From contig JAQQWL010000007.1 of assembly GCA_038363925.1 (NCBI GenBank), positions 1,612,001 through 1,676,000 of the forward strand: a stretch of 64,000 nt of DNA, read 5' to 3'. Position 1 is the first letter of the stretch. Each line of letters starts with the position of its first letter. The DNA is from Apiospora phragmitis (taxonomy: Eukaryota > Ascomycota > Sordariomycetes > Amphisphaeriales > Apiosporaceae). Shown piece by piece: positions 1 through 10,694 of this stretch. The position numbers and the translations under genes were made by a program. The notes beneath the pieces were generated by a model that ran no database searches, was not told where the DNA came from, and saw only the letters and a list, made by a program, of their open reading frames with translations.

Positions 1-29
1 TGATGTGTACACCCTCTAGGTGAAAAACC

Positions 30-1289
30 TCATTTCTCCTCATCGACAGTCGGGTTCTCGCCCGTCTTATCCAACGCCTCGCTCTTCTCGTGCACACTGC
101 CATCCTCTCCTTCCTCGTCCATACCCACGACGACGACGGCGGGAGGAGGCACGACGTTCTCCTTCTCCTTTTTCTCATACTTTTCCTCGGCCTTGCCCTT
201 GGCCTTATTCTCAGCTTTGCCCTCCGGCTTGGCGTCCGGTGCCGGTGCCGCAGCCGTCGTCTCCTTTTTGGGAGTTAAGTCCCAGTCAATCTCCGAGCCA
301 GCCCCGTAGCGCGTGGCGAGCCAGTCGTTGGCCTTGCGGAAATGACCGCAGTCGAAGAACCCGCGCGGCGCGCTCAGGGGGCTGGGGTGGACGGACTTGA
401 GGACGAGGTGGCGCTTCTGGTCGACCTTCAGGACGCGCTTGCCCGCGGGCGTGCCCCAGGCCACGAACACGACGCCGCGGGTGCGGCGGGCCGCGACCAG
501 GTCGATGACCTTCTGCGTGAAGCGCTCCCAGCCGCGGTTGGCGTGCGAGTTGGCCTCGTGGGCCCGCACCGTCAGGCACGTGTTCAGCATGAGGACGCCG
601 CGGTCCGCCCAGGGGGTCAGCAGGCCCGCGTTCTTGGCCGGCACCACGAACGACGGGTAGTCCTTCTTCAGCGCGATGAACATGTTGCGCAGCGAGGGCG
701 GCGTTGGCGTCGGCGGCCGCACCGAGAAGGCCAGGCCGTGCGCCTGGTTGATGTTGTGGTAGGGGTCCTGGCCCAGGATGACGACCTTGACGGTGTGGAA
801 GGGGGTGTGGCGGGACCTAGAGAGCGAAGAAGATCGCGTGAGCTATTTGTTGCGTGTGATGATATAGTATGGTAGCAGTAGAGAGAGGAGAGGAAGGGGA
901 GGGAGAGCAATAACGCACCATGAGTAGATATCCTCTGGCGGCGGGAACACCTTCTTGCCCTGAGTCTTCTCGCGTTCGAGGAACTGCTTGAGATCCAGAA
1001 ACTCCTTGCTTAAGATCTCGTCCTTGAGGTGAGCCAGCCAGCTGATGTCCAAGGTGTCAATCTCGAGCTGTAAAAGCTTCTTCTGGTCTGGCTTGAGGCT
1101 GGCCACCCACTTGGCCTTGTCGAACTTGACTGCCGGCGGCTCTGAGGCAGCAGCAGCTGTCGCCGAGGAGGAAGCACCATTGGCGACAGCGGGCTTGGGG
1201 GCCCCAAAGAAGGATGTGATGCTGGCATTGGGCTTCGACTTCTTGTTGGCCTCGGTAGCGGCCGCAGCCTTTCGTTTTAATGTCGACAT
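30..1289 (-). CDS. UNG1: Uracil-DNA glycosylase
   Basis: Base-excision repair enzyme that removes uracil from DNA in nucleus and mitochondria. Two exons, 1289-919 and 816-30, joined over a 102 bp intron (gtgcgt donor, ctctag acceptor), give about 385 residues. The family motif GQDPYH is at about residues 139-144, with the catalytic Asp at 141, and the HPSPLS minor-groove loop is at about 267-272. Near the N terminus ITSFF resembles a PCNA-binding PIP box, as in nuclear UNG forms. After the catalytic core (ending near residue 304) comes a tail of about 80 residues, rich in Lys, Glu and Ala, that is longer than in bacterial or human enzymes. The start is the first ATG of exon 1, before a lysine-rich, NLS-like segment. 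The reading frame is intact. Identification is firm; the function of the tail is unknown. Confidence 0.95.
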
Positions 1290-2197
1290 TGTGGTGATGT
1301 GTGAGAAGGAGATTGAAGGACGGAGAATATGCGCTGGAGCAAACCGGGGCCGTAGCGTAAGGGCCCGTGGAGAAGTGATACACCCTTGTGGGTATTGGTG
1401 AGGGTAGGGCGAGGAGGAGGATGAGAAGGGAAGATGTCGATATACACGTGAAACGGCAATCTTGAATTGGCTTATTTTTGGGCAAACACCGAGGATCGTG
1501 GATACTGAAACTGAGAATTGGATATGGGGAATTAGAGAAACAGCAATTTAGTCTGACCAGCGGTGTGCGGGTTCGTATGTAGTAGCGTAGCAGAGGAGAA
1601 AATGGGAGGCTGTATCCGTACACGTAGCTGTCGGTAGGCCAGATTAAAGTGGTGCTGGGATTATCGACGTCAGAAGCGCGTTTTAGACGCGACGTGGAGT
1701 TCGTTTCGTGTGCGAAACGCGAAACGGTCGCGGTAAGTTAAAATGCTTGCATGGGTATATACGCCAGATCGCGACAGCTCAAGGTACACTTAGGTTACCC
1801 AGAACCCTGATCGATCAAGCAAGCAGACGAGCTTTCATTTGTGCCTCTGTGCTGTTGGGTTCATTACTCTCGCGAGCTACTGCGAGCTGAATTGTAGAGT
1901 TCATTAGGGAGAATAGGCAACGGAGCGGCTCAATTGCTTAGGGCTTTCTCGATTACTTAGTGTACAAACATATCTATACTAGGTTATCGTATCGTTACAC
2001 GGACGCCAAATGCCTCGTCTATGAAGTCATCATCTAATCGGAATACTCGCGTTCCAACATCTATTTGGAATCCTTTGTTCCAATCCGCAAGCCCACCAAT
2101 GCTTCTGATGTAGGTATCGTGTGAAAATGAGAAAGAGTGCAGAAAACGCCTGCTAATGCAACAAAATCAAGTTATGAGTGAAGATGCTTTTGGTGGC
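1290..2197. other. Intergenic, UNG1 5' side and MTM1 3' side
   Basis: About 0.9 kb between the UNG1 start and the MTM1 stop. It should hold the UNG1 promoter and the MTM1 3' UTR. I see no convincing gene; open frames here lack family features. Confidence 0.6.
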
Positions 2198-3602
2198 TCA
2201 GGGGGTCTCGCGCCCGGTTTGCTCTTTGGCTTTCTTTTCGTTGATGCCACGGAAGACTCGCTTGCCCACTTCGTAGCTGCTGATCATGATAGCACACGAG
2301 GGCGCGACCTTGAGAACGCGCGGGAACCAGCCTCTCCATAGTCCTGATACGCCCTCAGTAGCGATGATGTGTCGGAGTAACCGTAACATGGATTGCTCCT
2401 CCGGTGCCGCGTTTTCTGCCCCGGCCCCGGCCTTTTTAGAACTGTCCCGGAAGACTTGTGTTCTCGTCTTGCCAACGTCGAAGGGCATTGTGACAATAGT
2501 CGCAAACGCGCCCGACACAGCACCTGCGGCAAAACTATCCATAAAGGTTGCCGAGTGGTTCTCCCTGCTCTGTGACCTGCTACGGGCTCGTGTTTTGGAG
2601 CCCTCTTCTGGTAGAATCGACCGACCGCGGCGCTCTTCCCGCATGTCTGTGAGTTTTCCTCGAATGGTCTCGTACCCGAACCAGTACATCCCAGAGAAGG
2701 GCACATCGCGCCACAAGGTCAAGGTAATACCACGCCAGAGGGAGCGATAGCCGTGTTGCGAGACCATGTCCTTCACGCCGGTTACTGTCTCGGCCATGGC
2801 ACTCGTCGCATTGGCTCCGCGAGACGCCTGAAGACGCGTGCGGAAAAGCTCGATCGGGTTGATAGCCGAAGCCGCCACCACTCTGGCCGTAGCCCCCGCG
2901 AAGAGGGGCGCAGTGGTGTCTGAGCTGACCTTATTTATGGGGCTAGACTTATTATATCGGAGCCATTCGTAGCCTGTGAAGTAGATAATGTTGGCCGGCA
3001 CGGCCATAACCAGGGTCGGCGAAAGACCCCGCCAGAGAGTTGTGATGCCCTCGTTGCGGGCGATCTTCTTGATGCCGTCGAAGGTAGAGTTGAACGTTCT
3101 TCGTTGCGCATGTTCCACTGCGCAATCGCCGGACACTTGTGTTCCTCCTGTATTTGTTGCAATGCACGCCTCGGCATTGTTGTTCATGAAGAAGACCTCG
3201 CGGCAGCAAGCCGTGACGCCTAGGTTCGAAGGGCGGAAGACATTCGGTGTCGAGACGGCGAGCTTTTGCAGATCGGCCGTGTAAGCTTGTGGTTGAGGTT
3301 GAGGCGAGGCTTGGGATTGCAGTCGAACGCGCACGACGTCAAGAGGCGTCACTATTCCAGATTAGCATACAAAGTTTGCGCACCGGGGTGTACAGCAGAA
3401 ACGCACTTAGCATAGAAGTGAGCAAGCTGCCCGAAATGGCCGACAGCATCTTTTGGCCGGGGGTGATTTCGACAGGTGCGCCGGGCTCGTCATCTTGGGA
3501 TGTGACCATCGTCTGACCAACGAAAGCATCTTCGGGGTGCCGTGAACGGCCTTCGAACCTATCGTGATTCAGGCCACTGTGGCTCGGAGTTACGTTACTC
3601 AT
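2198..3602 (-). CDS. MTM1: Mitochondrial carrier protein, MTM1/SLC25A39-40 type
   Basis: Six-helix inner-membrane carrier. Yeast Mtm1 and human SLC25A39/40 are linked to mitochondrial glutathione import and to manganese/iron handling for Sod2. Exon 1 is 3602-3407 and exon 2 is 3351-2198, with a 55 bp intron that restores the first carrier signature (TPLDVVRVRLQ). The product is about 449 residues. The three signature motifs are visible as PLDVVR, PIELFR and PFDVGK, one per repeat. Between the first signature and its partner helix lies a long Cys-containing insertion (TACCREVFF and a second Cys stretch), a hallmark of the MTM1/SLC25A39 branch. An Arg/Ser-rich matrix loop (about 40 residues) precedes the third repeat. 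The frame is intact. It is divergent from the F-box gene, with about 1.1 kb between the starts. Confidence 0.92.
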
Positions 3603-4698
3603 CGTGTGTGCGACCCCCGGGTTGTCCGGGCAAGGTCGCTTTGTCTATTCGCAGGACACTGGATGGGAAGGGGTTTTCGCTTTACAATCTGGCTTTATGT
3701 CGAGGAAGAAAGAGTAAGTGACAAAGTTGCTCAGATGAAGGGGCGAGCGACGAAGTCAATGGCAAAGAGGGTTGAGGACGGCGATGGTCCAGAGCGATTG
3801 CGGACTGGAGTCCCCAGGCCGTCATGTACTAGTAAGTCGGGCCAAGACTTTTTTTTCTGCACAGCGCAGTGCAGCTTGTAGGAACCCCGAGATGGAGAGG
3901 ACCCGGCGGGATGGAATTCGCGGGTATCAGCGGGGGATAGAAGGGCGCACATGGAAATGGAAATGCCACGCTGACTAACCGAATTCTGTCAGGGACTCAG
4001 GCACAGCAGACTGGTTGTTGTTATTGTTCTTCTACATTTAGCGAATAGATTCCACAACCACTCTATTAAAGGGAATGGCCATTATATATAAGATTACCTG
4101 TCGCCTCAGCGTCATGGGAACATATTGCCACACAATAGTTCTTTGGAGGTCCCTCCTCATTTGTCAATGGATCAAAGGTGCAATCCAAACACTGTCATGA
4201 TGACATCCATCAATCAATCAGTTGGAGCACCCGTTGGAGTGCCTGTACTACTACAACGACCAGCCCTTTAGGATACATGTATTCGAAAATAGGCCAGCCT
4301 GGGCTGGTGTTAGAACCAACAGTACCTACAGGAGAGTGACAAGATCAATACGTGTAAGCAGTAACTGTAGGACCAATAGTCAATTGATGCATCACGATCA
4401 TTCAGCTTGAAGGCAATCTACTGTCATCTACATGGACTCCGCATTCGACTTATCAATCTCCCCAGTGGAAAGTTGCCGGACTAGCGAGTTATCAATCTAG
4501 CGCCAGTCTAAGCTCGGATTACATAATCGTTCTAGGCCCGATAAGATAAAGCATAGCTCCTATCATTCATCACCTCACCGGATGACTCCCATCTGATCTG
4601 CGGGCTCAGATTAATAACGTGGTTGGAAGGCCTGCCCATAGAAACCGTAGAATCTACAGACGTCGGAACTGATTCTTGCGATTGCAAATTTGCACAAG
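3603..4698. promoter_or_regulatory. Divergent promoter region between MTM1 and the F-box gene
   Basis: About 1.1 kb between two divergent starts. No gene is supported in it. The centre (around 4020-4130) is AT-richer than the flanking exons. I could not assign individual factor sites. Confidence 0.5.
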
Positions 4699-6348
4699 AT
4701 GGAGTCCGAATTAGAGAACTTTAGAGAACAGTGGCGAGCCGAGGTGGCGCGTTCTAGGAATACGGCCACCAGCAGCACCCAGCAGCAAGAGCAGCAACGT
4801 CCCCAGAAGGCCCAGGCGGCTTCGTCATCATCGTCATCTAGAGCGCCTCCTTCTAGGAAATCTGAACCGCCCAAAAACCCAAGAATTGCCTCCAAGATTG
4901 CATCTCACCAGCATCAAGAAGATGACGACGATCTCACCAGGGGCCAGGCGTTTGATGAACCGGCTGGCCCGGTAACAGCCCCTAATACGCTGGCGGCATT
5001 TCAACAGGGCGCTGGAGAAACCGAGAAAGAGCCGGAGACGGCTCTCGAGTTCTACGAGAAGGCTGTGGAAAAAGAGTCCGCCGGCAAGCTCGGGGACAGT
5101 CTTCATCTTTACCGCCGCGCCTTCAGGCTGGACAATCATGTGGAGAGGGCCTATCGCGACAAACATTTCCCAGGCCGATGGAACAAGCAGCCGCAGCAGC
5201 AGCAGCAGCAGCAACAACAGGCACCACCCACAGACAAGGCGGCGGCCATCAATCCGTCCAATGCACCCGCCACGGTGCCGAACACTGCCCACCATTCCCT
5301 AGATGGACCCCCACTGTCGCTACCCGACCTCATCGCCAGTTTCGCCGGGCTGAGCATCCAGCCAGCGCCGCCCGAGGCGGAGGGGATGCCGCCCCCGCCA
5401 TCACCGCTGTCAGCGCTGCCCGAGGAGATCCTGGTCCACATCCTGCGGGACGTGGCGATCCTGGACGTGGCCGACTTTGTGCGCCTGTCCCAGGTCTGCA
5501 AGCGCTTCGCTTTCCTGGTCGCCACCGAGGACCGCATCTGGCGCCGCGTCAGTCTCGGCGATGAATTCGGCTTCGGCGCCATGGTCTACCACTTCCAGCG
5601 CGGCATCTCCTGGGAAGACCTGAGCCGCGACGCCCCCACGACCCCCGAGGACGCCGAGAACCGCCTGACCCTAGAGGAGCTGCGGCGGCACCAGAAGGCC
5701 GAGGCCGAGGCCACGACGCTGGAGCTGGTGCGGAGCAGCCAGTACGCGTCCTCTTGGCAGAACATGTGGCGGCGCCGCCCGCGCATCCGCTTCAACGGGT
5801 GCTACATCAGCACCGTCAACTACATCCGGCAGGGCCACTCGACCGGCAACCAGATCACCTGGAACAGCCCCGTGCACATCGTGACCTACTACCGGTACCT
5901 GCGCTTCTTCCGCAACGGCACCGTCATCAGCCTGCTCACGACCGCCGACCCGGCCGACGTGGTCCACAACCTCACCAAGGAGCTCGTGCGCCAGCACGAG
6001 AACAAGGCCATGACCCACCTGCCGACCGCAGTCATGGCCGAGGCCCGCAAGGGCCGCTGGCGCCTGTCGTGTCCCGGCCTCGACCAGGACCCCGACGCCG
6101 ACACCGACCTCGCCGAGGTCGAGGGCGACCTGTTCGTCGAGACGGAGAGCGCCGTCGGGCCCAAGTACGAGTACCGCATGGACCTGGCCCTCAAGAGCGC
6201 CGGCAAGGGCGCGCGCAACAACAAGCTGGCCTGGAAGGGCTTCTGGAGCTACAACCGGCTGACGGACGATTGGGGTGCCTTCGAATTGAAGAACGACAAG
6301 GCTTACTATTTTAGTCGCGTGAAGAGCTACGGCTTTGGTGGTGTATAG
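4699..6348 (+). CDS. F-box protein, FBXO9/Pof7/Hrt3 family
   Basis: Substrate-receptor subunit of an SCF ubiquitin ligase. A single exon encodes 549 residues. The start is the ATG at 4699 (ESELENFREQW follows); an in-frame TTG upstream is not used. Order of parts: N-terminal charged segment; a TPR/MIT-like helical segment near residues 110-155 (ALEFYEKAVEKE, GDSLHLYRRAF, LDNHVERAY); a polyglutamine run at about 164-174; a proline-rich linker; an F-box at about 239-285 (ALPEEILVHILRDV, SQVCKRF, IWRRV); then the long conserved C-terminal domain of this family (RRPRIRFNGCYIS, YYRYLRFFRNGT, YEYRMDLALKS), ending in SYGFGGV. Yeast Hrt3, fission yeast Pof7 and human FBXO9 share this layout. The frame is intact, unlike several neighbours. 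Confidence 0.92.
   Translation: MESELENFREQWRAEVARSRNTATSSTQQQEQQRPQKAQAASSSSSSRAPPSRKSEPPKNPRIASKIASHQHQEDDDDLTRGQAFDEPAGPVTAPNTLAAFQQGAGETEKEPETALEFYEKAVEKESAGKLGDSLHLYRRAFRLDNHVERAYRDKHFPGRWNKQPQQQQQQQQQAPPTDKAAAINPSNAPATVPNTAHHSLDGPPLSLPDLIASFAGLSIQPAPPEAEGMPPPPSPLSALPEEILVHILRDVAILDVADFVRLSQVCKRFAFLVATEDRIWRRVSLGDEFGFGAMVYHFQRGISWEDLSRDAPTTPEDAENRLTLEELRRHQKAEAEATTLELVRSSQYASSWQNMWRRRPRIRFNGCYISTVNYIRQGHSTGNQITWNSPVHIVTYYRYLRFFRNGTVISLLTTADPADVVHNLTKELVRQHENKAMTHLPTAVMAEARKGRWRLSCPGLDQDPDADTDLAEVEGDLFVETESAVGPKYEYRMDLALKSAGKGARNNKLAWKGFWSYNRLTDDWGAFELKNDKAYYFSRVKSYGFGGV
5187..5220 (+). repeat. CAG/CAA trinucleotide repeat (polyglutamine)
   Basis: In-frame run of CAG and CAA codons inside the F-box gene, giving about 11 Gln. 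The interruptions by CCG and CAA and the in-frame position suggest a tolerated low-complexity linker. Confidence 0.85.
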
Positions 6349-6468
6349 AAACAAGACCATTTCTTGTGAAAGCTTGAAGGACTGACTAGCCTGAATTTTA
6401 TCTATCTCATGAGCAAATGACATAATACAGAGGCCTGTGCCGTTCATTACAGGACACGCAACCGACTT

Positions 6469-8835
6469 TTAACCCTCTGCTTCCATCTCGTAGCTGTTGG
6501 ACCTGTGCTTAGGCTGGAAATTGAAACCAGGATGGGCCGGGCCAAGATACATCTCACTACGACTGGGGGTTAGCATTATGTAGCACTTAAGAGATCCTGA
6601 AAGTGAGGTACGTGCTTACCTGATCTTGATCCAGTCCTTGTAGTTATCACTCGCCAAGAGCGTCTCGAGTTTGTTACGGCCCCAGTACGCGGGAGGTCGT
6701 TCCTGCAGGCTGGGAGGAAGGTGCTCCAGAACGCCGATGGGGATGTAGCGGTGCGTGAAGCTCAGCCACTCGAGCAAGAACCGTCGCGTGAATCCGATGC
6801 CCAGCTCGTCCGAGCCCCAGGCCTCCATCCCGAACTTGCAGAACTTCTCCACGTAGCCCAGCCGCTCGGTGGCAGATTTATCGAAATACTGACCCTTTTC
6901 GATTTCCTCGAAGATCCAAGGCTTGATCATGGCACCTCGGGCAATCATGACACTGTCGACCTTTGCATTGTCGACGTGATCGAAGTAGTCGACATGCGAG
7001 TAACAGTCGCCGTTGCCGAGGAAGTACATCCTCCCATCGGCCGAGTTGGCCTGTGTGCTGGCGTCGGGCTCCTTCGCCGTGTCCGTCAGGTCGTCCTTCT
7101 TCTGGTTATATGACTTGACCATAGCCGCGCACTCTGCGATGTATGACCAATTGGCACTCCTTGTGTAGCGCTGTTGACGGCTTCGGCCATGTAGCGTGAC
7201 CGCGGCGCATCCAGGGGCCCCCAGGAGATCGCGTTGCTCCTCGCCGCCGAAGGCCAATCTCTCAATGGTTTTGGCCGCGTTCGGCTTAGCATCGCGAACG
7301 CCCATACGCAGCTTGGCTGTAATGGGTACTTCGCCAGAAACAGTGTTCATCCCCCGAATCATTCGTTCCATTTTTGTTAGGTGCGTCAAGGAGCCCAGAA
7401 CCAGCGCCTGTCGAATACACCATATCAATAGGGCACCCGCAGTTAAGGTCAACCACTCGCAAATGGGGCAAGAAGCTGGTAAGTGCCTCGGTCGCCTTAA
7501 TAGCAATCCAGGGCTGGTTGCGCGAGATCTGGGCACCGAATTTGAGATCCTTCGAGTTGTCGTATCCCTTCACTATCGACCCCTCCGAGGGTGTGTATCG
7601 CGGAGGGAGACTTCGGGCGAGGACGCCTTCATAAGAGCCCAATCCCCCTTCTGTCCCTGGAGCAGAGGCATTCCCATTGCCATCTCAGAATACGTGACCT
7701 GCGCACCAAGCTCGACACAAAGTCTCCGGAAGGGAAGATTACCCTGTGTCGTCAGCGGAGCAAGCACTGGGGTCTCGCGGCCGAAGTAGATCTTGCGCTT
7801 TTCGCTGGGCTTGAGCGGCGGGTCCACGAACTGCGCTCTGAATTCCTCGCGAGCTGTCTTCAGATCCTCTTGGTTTTCAGTGCTGGGACCTCCCTTTTTG
7901 TTGTGGAAGTCTCTTGACCGCGAAGCATCGGCATTGAGCCATTGGATGTATTTCTCAGACTTGTCCAGGTTTGCCTTCTTCTTTGCGAGGCTCCATTTTT
8001 TATCACTGGTGACGGCATTGACAGTTCCTGGGCGCATGTCTGTAGCATCGTCATCTCCAGAGAAAGGCTGGGAAGATTCGCCGGCACCGCTGAGAACGAG
8101 TTCCTTCCGCCCATCTTCACGTTCAATCTCCTGGGAGTGGCTCTTGACAAAACGGCATTTCCAGCCTGACGGGCACTTCCCGAAGGACTCAAATACAGGG
8201 CATTTGCCGCCAAGGGTGTCGAGGTCCTCGCGCCTTCCCTGTGCCATGTAGTCGCGCAGGTTGTGGCTCATGTTGCACCTCTCCCCGAATCTGCACTCTC
8301 GAGGCGAGAACTCATTTGAATAGGCAATGCTGTTGCAAAGCTTGATGGCGTCAGAGAAGTGACCATACTGGCGGTCCTTGTTCTGCCCCTTCTGCTTCTT
8401 GCGGGGCTTCTCCTTCTTTCCATTGCCCCTATCATCGCGGGCATCACCGCGAGCATCACCACGAGGGTCTGGTTTGCCATTGATGGGGTCACTGGTGCTA
8501 ATGGATCCCTCAGCTGCGTCGTCATCGACTACATTAGTCTGGGCAACATCATTAGAGATAAGGTACCTGGCCATGTAAGCATACTGTGCAGGTGATATAT
8601 AGGTAAAGAATGGGGAGCATGATGATACTCACTCGGCCTTGATAGCTGCGATGCCCCTTCTCCTGTTGTCGACGGGACCGTCCAGGGTCTTGAGTTTCTT
8701 AGATGCCGGCTCGGTTCCATCTTCAGGTTGAGTGACGTCGTTGTCGTTTTCTCGCTTGCTGGCTGGATGAAGCGAACCGTTCAAAGACGAGGACGAATCA
8801 TCCATCTTTACGTCGGAGGGACCCTCGCTAGCCAT
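6469..8835 (-). CDS. DUS3: tRNA-dihydrouridine(47) synthase, frame changed twice
   Basis: FMN enzyme that reduces U47 to dihydrouridine in tRNA. Exons: 8835-8633, 8566-6620, 6562-6469, with introns of 66 and 57 bp; net length is about 747 residues. The N-terminal part carries two CCCH zinc-finger-like clusters ([11 protein letters not shown] and [13 protein letters not shown]). The TIM-barrel domain starts near [14 protein letters not shown], continues with [13 protein letters not shown] and [11 protein letters not shown], and the RNA-contacting part includes [11 protein letters not shown]. The last exon gives [13 protein letters not shown], the usual C terminus. Two frame changes interrupt the barrel: near 7600 one base seems to be missing, and at the A5 run at 7371-7375 one is extra (A4 would restore [11 protein letters not shown]). 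They cancel, so both outer parts lie in one frame. Either two assembly indels or a broken gene; I favour the former. Confidence 0.9.
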
Positions 8836-9044
8836 GGTGATCTACTAAGTCAGGGGGGGTGTGAGAGAGCCTCAATGCACCGAGATCTCATAACGCTTCT
8901 GGTTATGGCACTGTAACTTTGTCATAAATTTTCAGGTCTGCCACCTGGTAGGTCAGTCTGTAGCGTACTTGCACTAAGCTGGTAATTGTAAACCTTGTAT
9001 GGTCGGTACCTCCAGTCTCGTTAATCGATTGTTGATGTGCCCCA

Positions 9045-9588
9045 TCAAAATTTGTCAGGTACGACCACAGGCACTCTATTGTACCCTCCCGTAGCTTGGA
9101 CTAGAAGACTAGCACGATCAGTGTCCTGCAATCTTACCCCACCTTCCCGAATGAATACATGTTGCCAGCTTGAGGGATCAATCGGGGAAGCCATATGCAG
9201 GTGAAAGTGATATTTACTCCAAGACCCTGATCCGACGAATTCTAATTTCATGCGCCCAAACTCTGACCTCCAACTCCTCCTGCTTCGTGGTACCACACTC
9301 ATACTCGAGCGGTGCAAGACAGCAAGTAGCAAAATTAGCATCGTCGAATGTCAGTGACGGTGTGCTCGGAAGATCCCGTTTAAGCTCCGAGGCCGTCACC
9401 TCACAAAACACACCAGTCCGTCCTCCAGGCAGGTCCAAGCTTACTTGATCACGCAACTTCCAGCTGGAAGACTTGACCAACTTCAGATGAACATTACCTA
9501 CGATGTGTACACCTGCAAGTACAGGTTGAGTTGCATTGAAGTAGAAAGCGAGAGACCAACTGCATATTAATAAATCAGTCAATCTCAT
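9045..9588 (-). CDS. Possible small hypothetical protein
   Basis: I do not recognise this protein. A 124-codon frame (9588-9214) begins with a hydrophobic N terminus (LLICSWSLAFYF), possibly a signal peptide. It contains a Cys-bearing stretch (FATCCLAPLEYECG) followed by EELEVRVWAHEI, which reads like a real folded domain rather than noise. A second frame (about 9170-9045) carries HVFIREGGVRLQ and TGGYNRVPVVV and could be a further exon, but I could not settle the splice sites. Possible acceptors lie near 9509 and 9561, so the gene may have several introns. Codon use is less GC-biased than in the neighbours. It sits between DUS3 (same strand, upstream edge) and the Kelch gene (opposite strand). 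Confidence 0.35.
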
Positions 9589-10694
9589 TCTACCTCAAGT
9601 TATCAGATTCCTGGCCGAATCGTGGGCACGGCCATCAATACTGGGCTTCCAGTCACACTCGATGCAACATGGGAGGGGTGGACGACGCGAGAGCAGAGTC
9701 CGAGGGCGTTGTTCAGCTCCTGTAATTCCAGAAGTGTAATATCACCCAATCAGACGGGACGAAAGCAAGAATCATCAGCTTCATGCAGGGGCTGGCTTGG
9801 CTAGACTGGGCTGGATTCAGTTCTAACTCTGCGGTCCGGGTAGGTACGTTACCCTTCCATAACCGGGCTGAGCTGTCTGCGGGCGGGCTACCTACTAGCT
9901 CTGGTACTGACAGGACAGGACACTTGAGCACCAGCACAGCACATTGATTGACAGCAAAGCCCCTGGCTGTGTGTCTGGGGGGCTGCTGGCCGTCCTCTCA
10001 AATGTCTCAACCAACGGTCCGCAATCCACAGTGAATCCATCCTTGTATCCGTTATTCTTCCTGTTCGGCAGTCTGCTGCTGTCCAGCAACCAAGCTGCTG
10101 CACCTAGCGTCTCCGCAATCTCTTGGACTTGGACGAGGGGCCCAACAGGAACAGGCAAAACAAAAACCACATAGCTGGCTGTATTGCATTCCAGTAGTCA
10201 GTCCAGTGCTCCAGTGCTCCAGTGTACTCCTTCGTACTCCAGTCGTCGTCGTCAGATCAGACAACGACCAGACCAACGCGAAGACCATCGTTGCTGTCTG
10301 TCTGCCACGCATTGACAAACTTTATGCTCCTTTTTCCTTCTTTCCTTCTTTCCAGCTTCTGTCCCGAGTCCAGTCGTAGTTATCTCCTTCCAGACCACCA
10401 GCTTAGGTGCCAAATAATTCTTTTTTGATTTTCCTGGTTTGCTTTTTTCAAATTAGGTCCTTGGTGAGATCTGCGCCTGATGCTGCATTGTCGCAGTCTA
10501 CCCCCCCCTGTTGACATTGACGTCGCGTGCCGGTTACAGTGTTTCGTAACGCCCCAAGCCTGCCCCAGCCTGCTGTCACCAATACACTAGCAACTCCTCG
10601 CCATTGCGACCATAAACACATTCTTTTCGAGTTTCTACACTCAGGGGGTAACGACATGTCATTATCGCCTGTCCCAGTTCGCTGATCAATAACC
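9589..10694. promoter_or_regulatory. Upstream region of the Kelch gene
   Basis: About 1.1 kb ahead of the Kelch gene start. A C+T-rich stretch at about 10325-10370, typical of transcription start regions of active fungal genes, is followed by a long leader. No gene is supported within it. Confidence 0.45.

Noticed and set aside
5671..6447. 258-codon minus-strand open frame
   Set aside because: Antisense shadow of the GC-rich F-box exon, which is clearly the real gene.
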